A stretch of 24,952 nucleotides of DNA from an uncultured Planctomycetales bacterium (GCA_937889015.1 CALARR010000024.1:1-24952); one strand, 5' to 3'. Positions 1-7,832 are shown, numbered from the stretch's first letter. Program-made: numbers and translations. The notes: generated from the sequence alone by a model not told the origin.

Positions 1-896
1 GACGCCTTCGCCTCGGCCGCGCGGAATCGCACCCACAGGGCGTCGGCCGGCAACAACTCAGCCGGTAGCGCCTCTTCGACCTCGCCCAGCCTGTCCTGGC
101 TCAACAGGCGCGTCCACTTGGCGCCGTCGCGGCTGACTTCGACCAGGCACGAGCCGCGCACGTGATAGTTCACGCGTACGCCAGCCTTGGCCGTGAGAAA
201 GCGATGCCCCGGCATCTGAAAGCAATACGTGACCGACCCGTCGCCGGAGATGTTCCAGCGGTCGCTGTTGAAGCCGGCCGTGGCCTCCGCCAGGGGCCGC
301 TGGTAGTTGCTGCCGGGATAGCTATAGGCGGACTGGAAATTGTACACGCCGCCGCGAATCCGCTCTCCCTCGCCCAGCGTCAGTCCGCCCACCTCGCGGT
401 GCACGGCCACGGCCCGGCCCAAGCGCAGGCCGTCGAACTGCACCGCTCCGTCGGCGTGCCAGTGGCCCAGACGCAGTCGCGACTGCTGGGCATTGTCCGG
501 CGCGCGAAACACATGCCCCAGCCAGGTCCATTCCTCGCCACTGGGCACGCGATAGTCGCGGTTGGCGAACTCCGGGCCGCCAATCGCCGAGCCCTGCGTG
601 CCGCTGCGCCGCACGCGCATCTGGAAATGATACAGCTCGCCTGCCGCGAACGGCTGCTGGCAGGACCACTGGCTGCTGTCCTTTCCGTTGCCGCTCACCT
701 CCAGCACCTGGCGGTCCACCCAACGCCCCGTGCCGGAAAGCTGCCAGCCCTCGGGCCGCTCGTCCCCCTGGTCGAAATCGGCATTGGGCACCGCCTGCGC
801 CCCGGCCATCTGGCCCAGCAAGATCACCAAGGCCGCCAGGACCGCGCCACAGCCGGCCTGTCCTCCCATCGCCCAGCCGATTCGTCGTCGTTGCAT
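1..896 (-). CDS. Exported protein of unknown function, 3' end outside the window
   Basis: I do not recognise a specific function. The frame reads open from an ATG at 896 down to the window edge (about 298 codons), with no stop inside the window. The start is preceded by AGGAAC and by AAGGAA further upstream, acceptable ribosome binding sites. Residues 1 to about 34 form a signal peptide: an Arg-rich start (MQRRR), a hydrophobic core (VLAALVILLG) and a likely cleavage after AGAQA. The mature part opens with NADFDQG...GWQLSG...W, a pattern common at the start of beta-sandwich carbohydrate-binding-like modules in secreted bacterial proteins. Aromatic and Gly-rich strands follow, without visible catalytic motifs. 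It was probably longer, with further domains beyond position 1. A role outside the cytoplasm, perhaps in polysaccharide binding, is inference from the fold pattern only. Confidence 0.75.
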   Translation of the reverse strand, partial: MQRRRIGWAMGGQAGCGAVLAALVILLGQMAGAQAVPNADFDQGDERPEGWQLSGTGRWVDRQVLEVSGNGKDSSQWSCQQPFAAGELYHFQMRVRRSGTQGSAIGGPEFANRDYRVPSGEEWTWLGHVFRAPDNAQQSRLRLGHWHADGAVQFDGLRLGRAVAVHREVGGLTLGEGERIRGGVYNFQSAYSYPGSNYQRPLAEATAGFNSDRWNISGDGSVTYCFQMPGHRFLTAKAGVRVNYHVRGSCLVEVSRDGAKWTRLLSQDRLGEVEEALPAELLPADALWVRFRAAEAKA

Positions 897-1162
897 GTTC
901 CTGATTCCTTCTCTGCCCAAGCCTTTGCAGCAAAGGGCCACAGATCCTGGTACAATGCGATCGAAATGCTCCCACTCCACGCAGTGCGTATTGTACCCCT
1001 CATGGATTCGTCGCCGCCAATACGCGCGGGGCTGACCCGGCTGCTCCAGCGCGGCCTGCCAGTTCTCCACCGTCTGTGATCGCGCCATCGCTTCCCCTAC
1101 ATGGATGCAACAACCCGGCCACAGGAGTTAGTCGGTTGACGTTCCCACCGCTCGTCGCAACA

Positions 1163-1171
1163 TGTTACAAT
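1163..1171 (+). promoter_or_regulatory. Candidate extended -10 promoter for rlmN
   Basis: The sequence TGTTACAAT is an extended -10 element (TGn followed by TACAAT, one mismatch to TATAAT). A TTGACG lies at 1136-1141, but 24 bp away, which is too far for a standard -35 box. The extended -10 alone could suffice. The implied transcript start near 1178 leaves a leader of about 150 nt. No experimental support. Confidence 0.4.
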
Positions 1172-1225
1172 GAAGGACGTTAGAGACATGCAACACCGTG
1201 TTGCCTCATAGGAACACCCTGCAAG

Positions 1226-1314
1226 GCGTTGCTTGTTGCATTGCAACGCGCACACGCAGCCTTTTGCACTCCGCCTGCCTTGCCAAACGTTCTCGCGCGC
1301 CGACAGGGCGCGCG
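1226..1314 (+). promoter_or_regulatory. Two hairpins in the rlmN leader
   Basis: GCGTTGC (1226-1232) pairs perfectly with GCAACGC (1243-1249) across a 10-nt loop. CGCGCGCC (1294-1301) pairs with GGCGCGCG (1307-1314) across the loop GACAG. The second hairpin ends 13 nt before the chosen rlmN start codon and would sit where a ribosome binding site should be. No Shine-Dalgarno sequence is visible there. Confidence 0.4.
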
Positions 1315-1327
1315 CCGTAATGCGCCC

Positions 1328-2365
1328 ATGACCATCTGCGCCAAAGACCTCACCGCCTCCGACCTGCACCAGTGCCTGGCGACCCTGGGCGTGTCGCCGC
1401 GTCTGGCCCGGCAGCTTCACGGATCGGTGGTGCGTCAGGGGGCAATCCCCACGGCCCTGCCGGGGGTCTCGCCGCGGCTCCTGCAGCAAGTGCAGCAGGC
1501 GATCCACATCCCGCACCTCCAACGGCTCGATAAGCGAGTCTCCGCGGAAGACGGTTTCACCAAGTACCTTTTCCGCGGCGCCGGCCCCGAACCCTTCGAG
1601 GCGGTCGGCATTCCCTTGGTGCATCGACCGGAGGACTGCAAATACGTGGTCTGCGTCAGCTCGCAGGTGGGCTGCGCCATGGGCTGCACCTTCTGCGCCA
1701 CGGGCCGGATGGGCCTGATCCGCAACCTGGAACCGTGGGAGATGGTCGACCAGGTGATCCAGGTCCAGGCCGACTCGCCGCACCCGGTCCGGGGCGTGGT
1801 CTTCATGGGCATGGGCGAGCCGCTGGCCAACTACGATGCGGTGATCCAGGCCTGTCGCATCCTTTCCGAGCCCAGTGGCCTGGCCATCGGGGCCAAGGCC
1901 ATCACCATTTCCACCGTCGGCCTGGTGCCGGCCATCCGCCGCTACACGGCCGAAGGGCATCACTACCGGCTGGTCGTGTCGTTGACCTCGGCCGATCCCG
2001 ACCAGCGCCGCGAACTCATGCCCGTGGAACGCGTCCATCCCACGGCCGATTTGATCCGGGCCCTGCGCGAGTATCACCAGACCAGTGGCCGGCGAGTCAT
2101 GCTGGCTTGGATCATGCTGGCCGGCGTGAACACGCGCGCCGAAGACGCGCGCCGCCTGGCCGAACTGACCGCGGGGCTGCCGATCAAGCTGGACCTGATC
2201 GACGTGAACGATCCGACCGGCCGCTTCCGCGCGCCCACGCGCGAAGAGCTGGACGCCTTTCGCGACGCGTTGACCGCCGAGCTGGGCATGCCCGTGGCCC
2301 GTCGTTACAGCGGCGGCCGCGACATCCACGCCGCCTGCGGCATGCTCGCCGGCGGCGGTGGATAG
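1328..2365 (+). CDS. rlmN: RlmN-type radical SAM rRNA/tRNA adenine C2-methyltransferase
   Basis: The family methylates C2 of A2503 in 23S rRNA, and A37 in some tRNAs, using S-adenosylmethionine and a 4Fe-4S cluster in the cytosol. The 345-residue product has the full signature: the cluster motif CAMGCTFC (Cys116, Cys120, Cys123), the resolving Cys109 in VVCVSSQVGC, the glycine-rich GMGEPLANYD segment, and the methyl-carrying Cys337 in HAACGML near the C-terminus. These match the E. coli RlmN Cys118 and Cys355 roles. I chose the ATG at 1328. The frame stays open upstream to a TTG at 1229, but those 33 residues (rich in Ala, Arg and Pro) do not look like an RlmN N-terminus. There is no clear ribosome binding site, and a GC-rich hairpin lies just upstream. 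Length is slightly short of the usual 350-390. A Cfr-like paralogue is less likely given the genomic setting. Confidence 0.93.
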   Translation: MTICAKDLTASDLHQCLATLGVSPRLARQLHGSVVRQGAIPTALPGVSPRLLQQVQQAIHIPHLQRLDKRVSAEDGFTKYLFRGAGPEPFEAVGIPLVHRPEDCKYVVCVSSQVGCAMGCTFCATGRMGLIRNLEPWEMVDQVIQVQADSPHPVRGVVFMGMGEPLANYDAVIQACRILSEPSGLAIGAKAITISTVGLVPAIRRYTAEGHHYRLVVSLTSADPDQRRELMPVERVHPTADLIRALREYHQTSGRRVMLAWIMLAGVNTRAEDARRLAELTAGLPIKLDLIDVNDPTGRFRAPTREELDAFRDALTAELGMPVARRYSGGRDIHAACGMLAGGGG

Positions 2366-2380
2366 GCCGGGTTGGCCGAA

Positions 2381-2400
2381 AGGCCGCGGCGGCCTATTTT
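2381..2400 (+). terminator. rlmN: Candidate intrinsic terminator after rlmN
   Basis: AGGCCG (2381-2386) and CGGCCT (2390-2395) form a perfect 6-bp stem with a CGG loop, followed by ATTTT. It lies 15 bp after the rlmN stop and overlaps the last codons of the converging transporter gene, so it could also hamper read-through from the other side. The U-tract is short. Confidence 0.45.
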
Positions 2401-3629
2401 CCCAGAGCGCCGAGGATTTCCGTCGCCGCGACCCATCCGAACAACAGCAGCGCGACGACCAGGGCCGCGTTCTGCACCAGGCCGTTGCGCAACGATCCGA
2501 CCCAGTCGCTGCGGTTGTTCAGATAGAGCAAGGTCGCGGCCAGGAAGGGCATGAAGAACGCGCCGACCACGGTGAACAGCACCACCACCCCCACCGGTTT
2601 GTCGGCAAACAGCAGCGCCAGCGGCGGCCCGGCAAGAAACAACAGGTAACCGCGGTAGGCGTAGGTCTTCTTCAAATCGACGGTGACGCTTTCCGCGGTC
2701 TGCCTGCGCTGGGTCACGAAATCGGCGAAGAAGTAGGGCACGCCCTGCCACACCGCCAGCATGGCCGAGAACACGGCGCACCAGAAACCGAGCAGGAACG
2801 CCCAGCGTCCGGCCTGGCCGATCAGGGCCTCCAAGCGCGCCGCCACCTCCAAGGCCATGCCGCTGCCCTGCGTGACCGCGGCGCTGCAGCCCGCCGCCAC
2901 CAGGGTCAATGCCACGGCGAAGATGAGCGTCACGGCATAGGCCAGCACCAGATCGTTGCGCACCGCGCGCTGATATCCCGTGCCGCTCCAGGAATTCTCC
3001 CGAATCCAATAGCCGTAGCAGAGCATCGTCATGCTGCCGCCGATGCCCCCGAAGATGCCCAGCACCGATTTGCCCGAGCCGGGCGGCATGTGCGGCCACA
3101 CGAGATTGCTGGCCAGCTCGCCCAGATGCGGACGGACCAGCACGGCGCACACGACAATCGTGAGCACCATCACCCCGACCAGGGCCTTCATCACCTGCTG
3201 GAAAAGACCGAAACGGCCCACCAGCACCAGCCCCGCCGCCACGACCGAATGGATGATGCCCCAGGTCGATACGGGCCAGCGCGGGAACAGGCTGTGCCCC
3301 GCCAGGCCGCAGGCACTGCTCAGCGATCCGCCGACGAAGAACGTCCACAGCAAGAGGTAGACGAAGAAATAGGCGCTGACCCACCGCGGCAAGCGGCGCG
3401 CGCAGGCCTCAATCACCGTGCTGCCCGTGGCCAGTTGCCATCGCGCAACGCCTTCGTTGAGCATGAACTTCAACGCCACGCAGGCCAGCAAGGCCCAGGC
3501 CAGGGCGGTGCCAAACTCGGCCCCCGTGACCGTGGCCGTAATCACGTCGCCCGCTCCAATCCCGGCCGCCGCCACCACAAGTCCCGGACCGAGCGTTTTG
3601 AGCGGAGACAGCAGTGAACGGGGCAACAT
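2394..3629 (-). CDS. Nramp-like inner-membrane transporter lacking the DPGN motif
   Basis: A 411-residue, very hydrophobic protein with about 11 predicted membrane helices, resembling the Nramp metal ion transporter family. Its N-terminus, LGPGLVVAAAGIGAGD (residues 13-28), aligns with the Nramp helix-1 consensus, but the metal-binding DPGN is replaced by Gly25-Ala-Gly-Asp28. I find no MPHN equivalent in helix 6, where GGSMTMLCYGYW stands. Transport of divalent metal is therefore doubtful. Such divergent members are common in planctomycetes and related phyla, and their substrate is unknown to me. The frame opens with a GTG at 3662, but the ATG at 3629 gives the typical short N-terminus, so I prefer it. 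A perfect TATAAT upstream on this strand fits either start. It converges on rlmN with a 28-bp gap. Confidence 0.8.
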   Translation of the reverse strand: MLPRSLLSPLKTLGPGLVVAAAGIGAGDVITATVTGAEFGTALAWALLACVALKFMLNEGVARWQLATGSTVIEACARRLPRWVSAYFFVYLLLWTFFVGGSLSSACGLAGHSLFPRWPVSTWGIIHSVVAAGLVLVGRFGLFQQVMKALVGVMVLTIVVCAVLVRPHLGELASNLVWPHMPPGSGKSVLGIFGGIGGSMTMLCYGYWIRENSWSGTGYQRAVRNDLVLAYAVTLIFAVALTLVAAGCSAAVTQGSGMALEVAARLEALIGQAGRWAFLLGFWCAVFSAMLAVWQGVPYFFADFVTQRRQTAESVTVDLKKTYAYRGYLLFLAGPPLALLFADKPVGVVVLFTVVGAFFMPFLAATLLYLNNRSDWVGSLRNGLVQNAALVVALLLFGWVAATEILGALGK

Positions 3630-3690
3630 GTTGGAGAGCCGGGGTTCGCAGGTGGTGAACACAAGTTAGGTAGGCTCGGAGACGGGGGCA

Positions 3691-3696
3691 ATTATA
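3691..3696 (-). promoter_or_regulatory. Candidate -10 box for the Nramp-like gene
   Basis: On the minus strand this hexamer reads TATAAT, a perfect sigma-70 -10 box, in otherwise GC-rich DNA. The region 17-18 bp upstream reads TATCGG, so no good -35 box is seen. Transcription would begin near 3684, giving a leader of about 55 nt to the ATG at 3629. Confidence 0.4.
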
Positions 3697-3918
3697 TCCA
3701 CCCTCTCCCGCCTCCGATAGCACCCAGATCCACCGCGGTCGCTCGCCGCCGATGCCAATCCGCATTCGGTGCGAGCGGCCCGTCCTTGCCCCACTTTCCT
3801 CGCCGTCCATTCTCCTCTTGTACCAAAGGACGAGAGCGGCTACTCTACTCGCCGCAACACCCTTCTCAAGGGGAGGAGTGCGTATCTCTTTCCTGTTCCG
3901 TTCGTAGTTGGATTGGCG

Positions 3919-4524
3919 ATGATCGACGTTCAAAGCATTACCGACCTGCACCGGTTGACGGTCTTCCGCTGGCACCGCCAGATCGATCCGGACAACCTCT
4001 ACAATGGCTTCCTGAAACTGGTTTGCGAGCAGCACCAGTGCAACTACCTGCTGTGGCACGAAGAAGACCTGGCGCGCGACCCGGCGGCCAGCGACGCGCA
4101 AATCGCTCAGGTCAAACGGAACATCGACCGGCTGAACCAACGCCGCAACGACCGCATCGAACAATTGGATGACGCATTGATTCAGCAACTCCGGGCCGAA
4201 GATGTGCAGACCGTGAGCAGCACGCCGCTGAACAGCGAGACTCCCGGCAGCGTCATCGACCGGCTTTCGATCCTCGCCCTGCGGATCTATCACATGGAGG
4301 AGCAGGCCGATCGACTGGACGCCGACGAGGCCCACCGCGATCGCGCCAGCCAGCGATTGGCCATCCTCTACGAACAGCACCGCGATCTCTCCAAGGCGCT
4401 GAGCGAGTTGATCCGGGACATCTTTGCCGGGCACAAGCGGCTGAAGGTCTACCGGCAGTTCAAGATGTACAACGATCCCTCGCTGAACCCCGCGATCTAC
4501 GCTTCGCGGCGCGCCGCCGGCTGA
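3919..4524 (+). CDS. DUF4254 family protein
   Basis: A 201-residue, charged, alpha-helical cytosolic protein with no signal peptide or membrane segment. The pattern SITDLHRLTVFRWH near the start, the QHQCNYLLWHEED block (about residues 37-49), the central NSETPGSVIDRLSILALRIYHM segment and the C-terminal LKVYRQFKMYNDPSLNP match the DUF4254 family as I know it. This family occurs in Bacteroidetes and planctomycetes, often near envelope polysaccharide genes. Its biochemical role is not known. No envelope polysaccharide gene is adjacent here. The frame is open 150 bp further upstream, but that stretch does not resemble the family, so the ATG at 3919 is preferred. No strong ribosome binding site is visible. 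The gene converges on the methyltransferase with a 13-bp gap. Confidence 0.85.
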   Translation: MIDVQSITDLHRLTVFRWHRQIDPDNLYNGFLKLVCEQHQCNYLLWHEEDLARDPAASDAQIAQVKRNIDRLNQRRNDRIEQLDDALIQQLRAEDVQTVSSTPLNSETPGSVIDRLSILALRIYHMEEQADRLDADEAHRDRASQRLAILYEQHRDLSKALSELIRDIFAGHKRLKVYRQFKMYNDPSLNPAIYASRRAAG

Positions 4525-4537
4525 GAGACACCGTTCC

Positions 4538-5533
4538 TTACGGCCGCCGAGCTTCCACCACGGCGTGCATGTCGTCGGAAGGGATGCTCAGGCGCGGTTC
4601 CACAAAACCGGCCGACTGCAGATCCTCGGCGATTTCCTGGAAGGTGTAGGTCATGCCGGTTTCGGTGTTGACCAGCATGTTGATGGCGAACAGGGCGCCC
4701 AACAGGGGCCGCGTGCGGTCGGGCTCCATCACCAGGTCGCGAATGCCGATCGTGCCGCCGGACTCCAAGGCCCGGTAGATCCGCGCGTACAGCTCGCGCG
4801 AGTGCTGCCGCGAGTGTTGATGGATGATCGCGCTGACCCAGGCATAGTCCGCCCCGCGCGGCAACTCGTCGCGATAGAAATCGCCGGCCGCGAGCGTCAC
4901 ACGCGACTGCAGCGGCGCGCCGGCCAGGCGCGCCTGGGCCTGTTGAATGGCGTCGGGCAGGTCGAAGAGGATCGCCGTGGCGTCGGGCACGGCGTTCAGG
5001 AAGGCCGCGGTCCACGTGCCCGAGGCCCCGCCCACATCCAACAACCGGCGCAGCCGCGGCGGTCCCAACCGAGCCACCAGCCCCTCGGCCACCGGGCCCG
5101 ACACCGTGTGCATGGCCGCCACAAAGGCCGCCCGATCCGCTTCCGCGCCGCGCAGACTGGCAAGCCGAGGCCCCGGCCGGCCCGACTTGGCCACGCGCGC
5201 GACCTCGATCCATCCGCGCATGATGTTCATGCTGTGGAAGACCATCGGCAGGATCGATTGCGCGCCGCTGCCCAACAAGGGCTGCAACTCGGCCGGCAGC
5301 GTGTAGCGATCGTCCTGCTTGTGCAGCAACCCCAGGGCCGCGACGGCATCCAGCAGCATGACCGTTCCGCGGAGGTCGGCCCCCAGTCGCGCGGCGATCG
5401 TCGCGGCGTCCAGCGACTGTTGGCTCAGAAGCTCAAAGACACCCAACTCGGCGGCCCCTCCGATCACACATGCTGGGCGGAAGGCGGCCATCAACTCCAG
5501 AATCTGACCTCGGTTCGGTGGCGCAGACAACAC
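4538..5533 (-). CDS. SAM-dependent O-methyltransferase (acetylserotonin/hydroxyneurosporene type)
   Basis: The protein (331 residues from the chosen start) has the two-part architecture of small-molecule O-methyltransferases of Pfam Methyltransf_2. An N-terminal winged-helix dimerisation domain (about residues 8-90, ILELMAAFRPACVIGGAAELGVFELL) is followed by a Rossmann domain. The SAM motif I is LLDVGGASGTW with Asp166. The catalytic-base His of the family (usual LHDW) is His238, in AIIHQHS. Such enzymes methylate hydroxyls of secondary metabolites, quinone precursors or carotenoids; the substrate here cannot be told. The frame opens at a GTG at 5629, but I prefer the GTG at 5533 because AGGAG lies 8 nt before it and the conserved region begins soon after. 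No biosynthetic neighbours are present. It is divergent from the transglutaminase-like pair. Confidence 0.85.
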   Translation of the reverse strand: MLSAPPNRGQILELMAAFRPACVIGGAAELGVFELLSQQSLDAATIAARLGADLRGTVMLLDAVAALGLLHKQDDRYTLPAELQPLLGSGAQSILPMVFHSMNIMRGWIEVARVAKSGRPGPRLASLRGAEADRAAFVAAMHTVSGPVAEGLVARLGPPRLRRLLDVGGASGTWTAAFLNAVPDATAILFDLPDAIQQAQARLAGAPLQSRVTLAAGDFYRDELPRGADYAWVSAIIHQHSRQHSRELYARIYRALESGGTIGIRDLVMEPDRTRPLLGALFAINMLVNTETGMTYTFQEIAEDLQSAGFVEPRLSIPSDDMHAVVEARRP

Positions 5534-5864
5534 AGGACTGGCTCCTGCTTTGGCGGGGGACTGGATTTGGATTCCTCGTTTCAGTGTATCGGCCCCAGGC
5601 TCAGCGGACAGGCCCTTGTGTCGTCGCACGGCACCATTGTAGGGGGGGTGATTTGAACCGAGCGCTAGCCCGAGCGCGAACTAGAATTGAGAGATGCACC
5701 TGTGGTGACGCGCAACCGGTGTCTGCCGCAAACAGGCCCCACGCCCCGAGGGGCACAGGCCTGGTGCAGCGGCCGTGGGTCCGGAACGTCCCTTGTCGCG
5801 GACGCGCCCAGCCCTGTGCGAGCAACGAACTTCATCCGCGGCGGGGCCTGTCCCCAGAGGTCCT
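5534..5864. other. Divergent intergenic region, methyltransferase / transglutaminase-like pair
   Basis: No gene is supported in these 331 bp. Two -10-like hexamers point outward: TACAAT on the minus strand (5636-5641) toward the methyltransferase, and TAGAAT on the plus strand (5682-5687) toward the transglutaminase-like genes. Neither has a good -35 box at 16-18 bp. A G-run of eight lies at 5642-5648 and neighbouring bases. AGAGG at 5856-5860 is the ribosome binding site of the gene that follows. Confidence 0.35.
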
Positions 5865-6821
5865 ATGTTCCGATCGTGCTTCTTGGCATTGGTGGTGCTT
5901 CCGGCCGCGATTGCCACGGCCCAGTTTCACGAACCGCTGATTACGACGCGACCGGGCGAAACCGTGGTGCAACGCTGGCAGGTGGGCGTGAAAGTCTCCT
6001 TGCCGGCCGGCGGGATGAAGAACCTGGTGGCCACCATGCCCATCCCGGCCGACTGGCCCGAGCAGAAGGTCCGCATCATGGGCGAAGACCTGTCGCCGGG
6101 CGCAAAGGTCAGCTACCAGACGATCGACGACGGCGCGAAGCAGATGACGATCACGTTTCCGAAGATCGGCGCCGGCGAAGAGTTGCGCGGACTGGTCACA
6201 TTCGAGATCACGCGGAAACTCCAGGAGAAACCCGCCGATACCAGCCAGTACCAACTGCCGGACGTCAAGAAGTCGGACCGCAAGTTGTCGGCCTATCTCG
6301 CGCCCAGCCCTTACATCGAGAGCACGCATGGCGAAATCCGCGCCTTGGCGCGGCAGGTGGGAGCCGATGAGAAGAAGGCCTGGGCGCGTGTCGAGGCGAT
6401 CTATCGCTGGGTGCGCGGCCGCGTGCAGTACAAAGAGGAACCGCTCAAGGGCGCCTTGGCCGCACTGCACGATGGAACCGGCGATTGCGACGAGTTGTCG
6501 TCTCTGTTCATTGCCATCTGCCGGGCGGCGGGCATCCCGGCGCGCACGGTTCGTCTTCCCACGCATTGCTATGCCGAGTTCTATCTGGTCGACGAGAAGG
6601 GGGCGGGGCAATGGTTCCCCTGCCAACCGGCCGGGACCGAGGCCTTTGGCGAGATGCCCGATCCTCGTCCGATCCTGCAGAAAGGGGACAACATCCTGTG
6701 CCAGGCGCCGCTGGGCAAGAAGAAGGAGCGGTGCCGCTTCCTGCCCCAGAACTTCACGGCCGTTCCCCTGGCCAAGGGCGAACAACCCAAGGTCGAGTTC
6801 ATCTGTCAATTGCTGCCGTAA
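5865..6821 (+). CDS. Exported transglutaminase-like protein with catalytic Cys and His
   Basis: A 318-residue protein with a signal peptide (residues 1 to about 20, MFRSCFLALVVLPAAIATA, cleaved before QF). An N-terminal beta-rich domain (about 20-140) is followed by a transglutaminase-like fold (about 150-260). Papain-like members of this fold act as transpeptidases, peptidases or cyclases outside the cytoplasm. The catalytic Cys208 sits in GTGDCDELSSLF and His234 in THCYAEFYL. The usual third residue Asp (W-x-x-x-D-P) is Gln254 in WFPCQP. Cys235 and Cys253 flank the site, and more cysteines occur toward the C-terminus. It may be active, but the triad is atypical. The ATG at 5865 is preceded by AGAGG. 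A close paralogue follows 43 bp downstream, likely in the same transcript. The substrate is unknown. Confidence 0.85.
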   Translation: MFRSCFLALVVLPAAIATAQFHEPLITTRPGETVVQRWQVGVKVSLPAGGMKNLVATMPIPADWPEQKVRIMGEDLSPGAKVSYQTIDDGAKQMTITFPKIGAGEELRGLVTFEITRKLQEKPADTSQYQLPDVKKSDRKLSAYLAPSPYIESTHGEIRALARQVGADEKKAWARVEAIYRWVRGRVQYKEEPLKGALAALHDGTGDCDELSSLFIAICRAAGIPARTVRLPTHCYAEFYLVDEKGAGQWFPCQPAGTEAFGEMPDPRPILQKGDNILCQAPLGKKKERCRFLPQNFTAVPLAKGEQPKVEFICQLLP

Positions 6822-6864
6822 CGAGAGATCCTGCCGCCAGGCAGGTCACGCTGGAGGAAGAAGC

Positions 6865-7815
6865 ATGCTGCGTCGCATTTCCCTGTTGCTCTTGGTGTGG
6901 ATAGGGCTGCCGGTGCTGGCCTGGGGACAATTCAAGGAAGGTCCCTCGGAAGACGCTAAACTGGGCGAGGCCGTGACGCACCATTGGCGCGCAGGCGTAG
7001 TCGTAAAGGCCGCCAGCGGACCTTGCCGGGGAATCGTGGGCACGCTGCCTGTCCCCGCCGAATGGCCCGAACAACAAGTCCGCGAATCGGATCAGGAGAT
7101 CAACCAGTGGGCGAGGATGAAGGACATGGTGGTCGAGGGGGTGAAACTGATGGTGGTCTCGGTGCCCAACCTCCCGGCCGGACAAGAGGCCAAGGCCCTG
7201 GTGACCTTCGAGATCGTGCGAAACTCGATCCTGGCCCCGAAGGATACGCAGCAGTTCAAGCTGGCGAACGTCGATCGCATGGAGCGCAGCGTGCGCCCCT
7301 ACCTCAGTCACAGCCCGCTGATCGAATGCCGTAATCCGAAAATCATCAGCCAGGCCAAAGAGATCGTTAAAGGCCAGGACCAGGCCTGGCAGCGGATCGA
7401 GGCCCTGTACGACTGGGTCCGCAACAACGTGGAATACAAGAGCAAGCTCCGCAAGCCCAAGGGCGCGATCGTGGCCTTGCAGGAGAAGCAGGGGGGACAC
7501 GAGGATCTGGCCTCGTTGTTCATCGCCCTCTGCCGGGCCGTGGATATACCGGCGCGAACCGTGTGGGTGCCCGGTTTCTGCTATCCGGAGTTCTACCTGC
7601 TGGATGCCGAGGGCAAGGGGCAATGGTACCCCTGCCAGGTAGCCGGCGAGCGCTACTTCGGCGAGATTCCCGAGAATCGCCCGATCCTGCAGAAGGGGGA
7701 CGATTTCCGCAGCCCCACCAACGCGCGCGAACGAGTCCGCTACTTGCCCGAGTCGCTGACAGGCAAAGGCGGCAAGCCCGAGGTGGAATTCGTGCGCGAA
7801 CTGATGGGCAATTAG
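6865..7815 (+). CDS. Exported transglutaminase-like paralogue without catalytic Cys/His
   Basis: A 316-residue tandem paralogue of the preceding gene, with the same layout: signal peptide (MLRRISLLLLVWIGLPVLAWG, then QF), beta-rich domain, and transglutaminase-like fold. Blocks such as ASLFIALCRA-DIPARTV, YPEFYLLD, GQWYPCQVAG and the C-terminal RPILQKGD align directly with it. The catalytic positions do not: the nucleophile Cys is His212 (QGGHEDL) and the catalytic His is Phe238 (GFCYPEF). The Gln in the Asp position is kept. It should therefore be a pseudoenzyme, for instance a binding partner or regulator of its active-looking neighbour. The frame is intact and the surrounding fold well kept, so it is not a decaying pseudogene. 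The start ATG is preceded by GGAGGAAG, a strong ribosome binding site. Confidence 0.85.
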   Translation: MLRRISLLLLVWIGLPVLAWGQFKEGPSEDAKLGEAVTHHWRAGVVVKAASGPCRGIVGTLPVPAEWPEQQVRESDQEINQWARMKDMVVEGVKLMVVSVPNLPAGQEAKALVTFEIVRNSILAPKDTQQFKLANVDRMERSVRPYLSHSPLIECRNPKIISQAKEIVKGQDQAWQRIEALYDWVRNNVEYKSKLRKPKGAIVALQEKQGGHEDLASLFIALCRAVDIPARTVWVPGFCYPEFYLLDAEGKGQWYPCQVAGERYFGEIPENRPILQKGDDFRSPTNARERVRYLPESLTGKGGKPEVEFVRELMGN

Positions 7816-7832
7816 GGCGCGATTCAGGCACC

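Larger units (their letters stand above)
897..1327. other. Divergent intergenic region between the exported protein gene and rlmN
   Basis: This 431-bp stretch holds no gene I can support. Reading frames crossing it have Arg/His-rich composition typical of shadows. It carries a probable rlmN promoter (1163-1171), two hairpins in the rlmN leader (1226-1249 and 1294-1314), and TACAAT hexamers facing each other at 951-956 (+) and 990-995 (-). The second could serve the leftward exported-protein gene, with TTGGCG at 1015-1020 as a poor -35 box 19 bp away. Confidence 0.5.

Noticed and set aside
951..995. Facing TACAAT/ATTGTA hexamers as an operator or small-RNA promoter
   Set aside because: Only 6-bp identity, no matched -35 boxes at proper spacing and no plus-strand gene to serve; kept only as a note in the intergenic entry.
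162..1079. Open frame of 305 codons on the plus strand
   Set aside because: It lies opposite the exported protein gene, which has a signal peptide and a ribosome binding site. Its product is Ala/Arg/His-rich without domain features, as expected of a shadow in GC-rich DNA.
2358..3617. Open frame of 419 codons on the plus strand
   Set aside because: Antisense to the Nramp-like gene; the minus strand gives a hydrophobic transporter with family motifs, this one gives a His/Arg/Gln-rich shadow.
3872..3904. Strong GGAGGAG followed by GTG and a 9-codon frame upstream of the DUF4254 gene
   Set aside because: GTG overlaps the purine run itself, so spacing is wrong for initiation, and the short peptide has no regulatory amino-acid pattern.
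6865..7815. Second transglutaminase-like gene as a pseudogene
   Set aside because: The frame, signal peptide, ribosome binding site and fold motifs are intact; only catalytic residues are changed.
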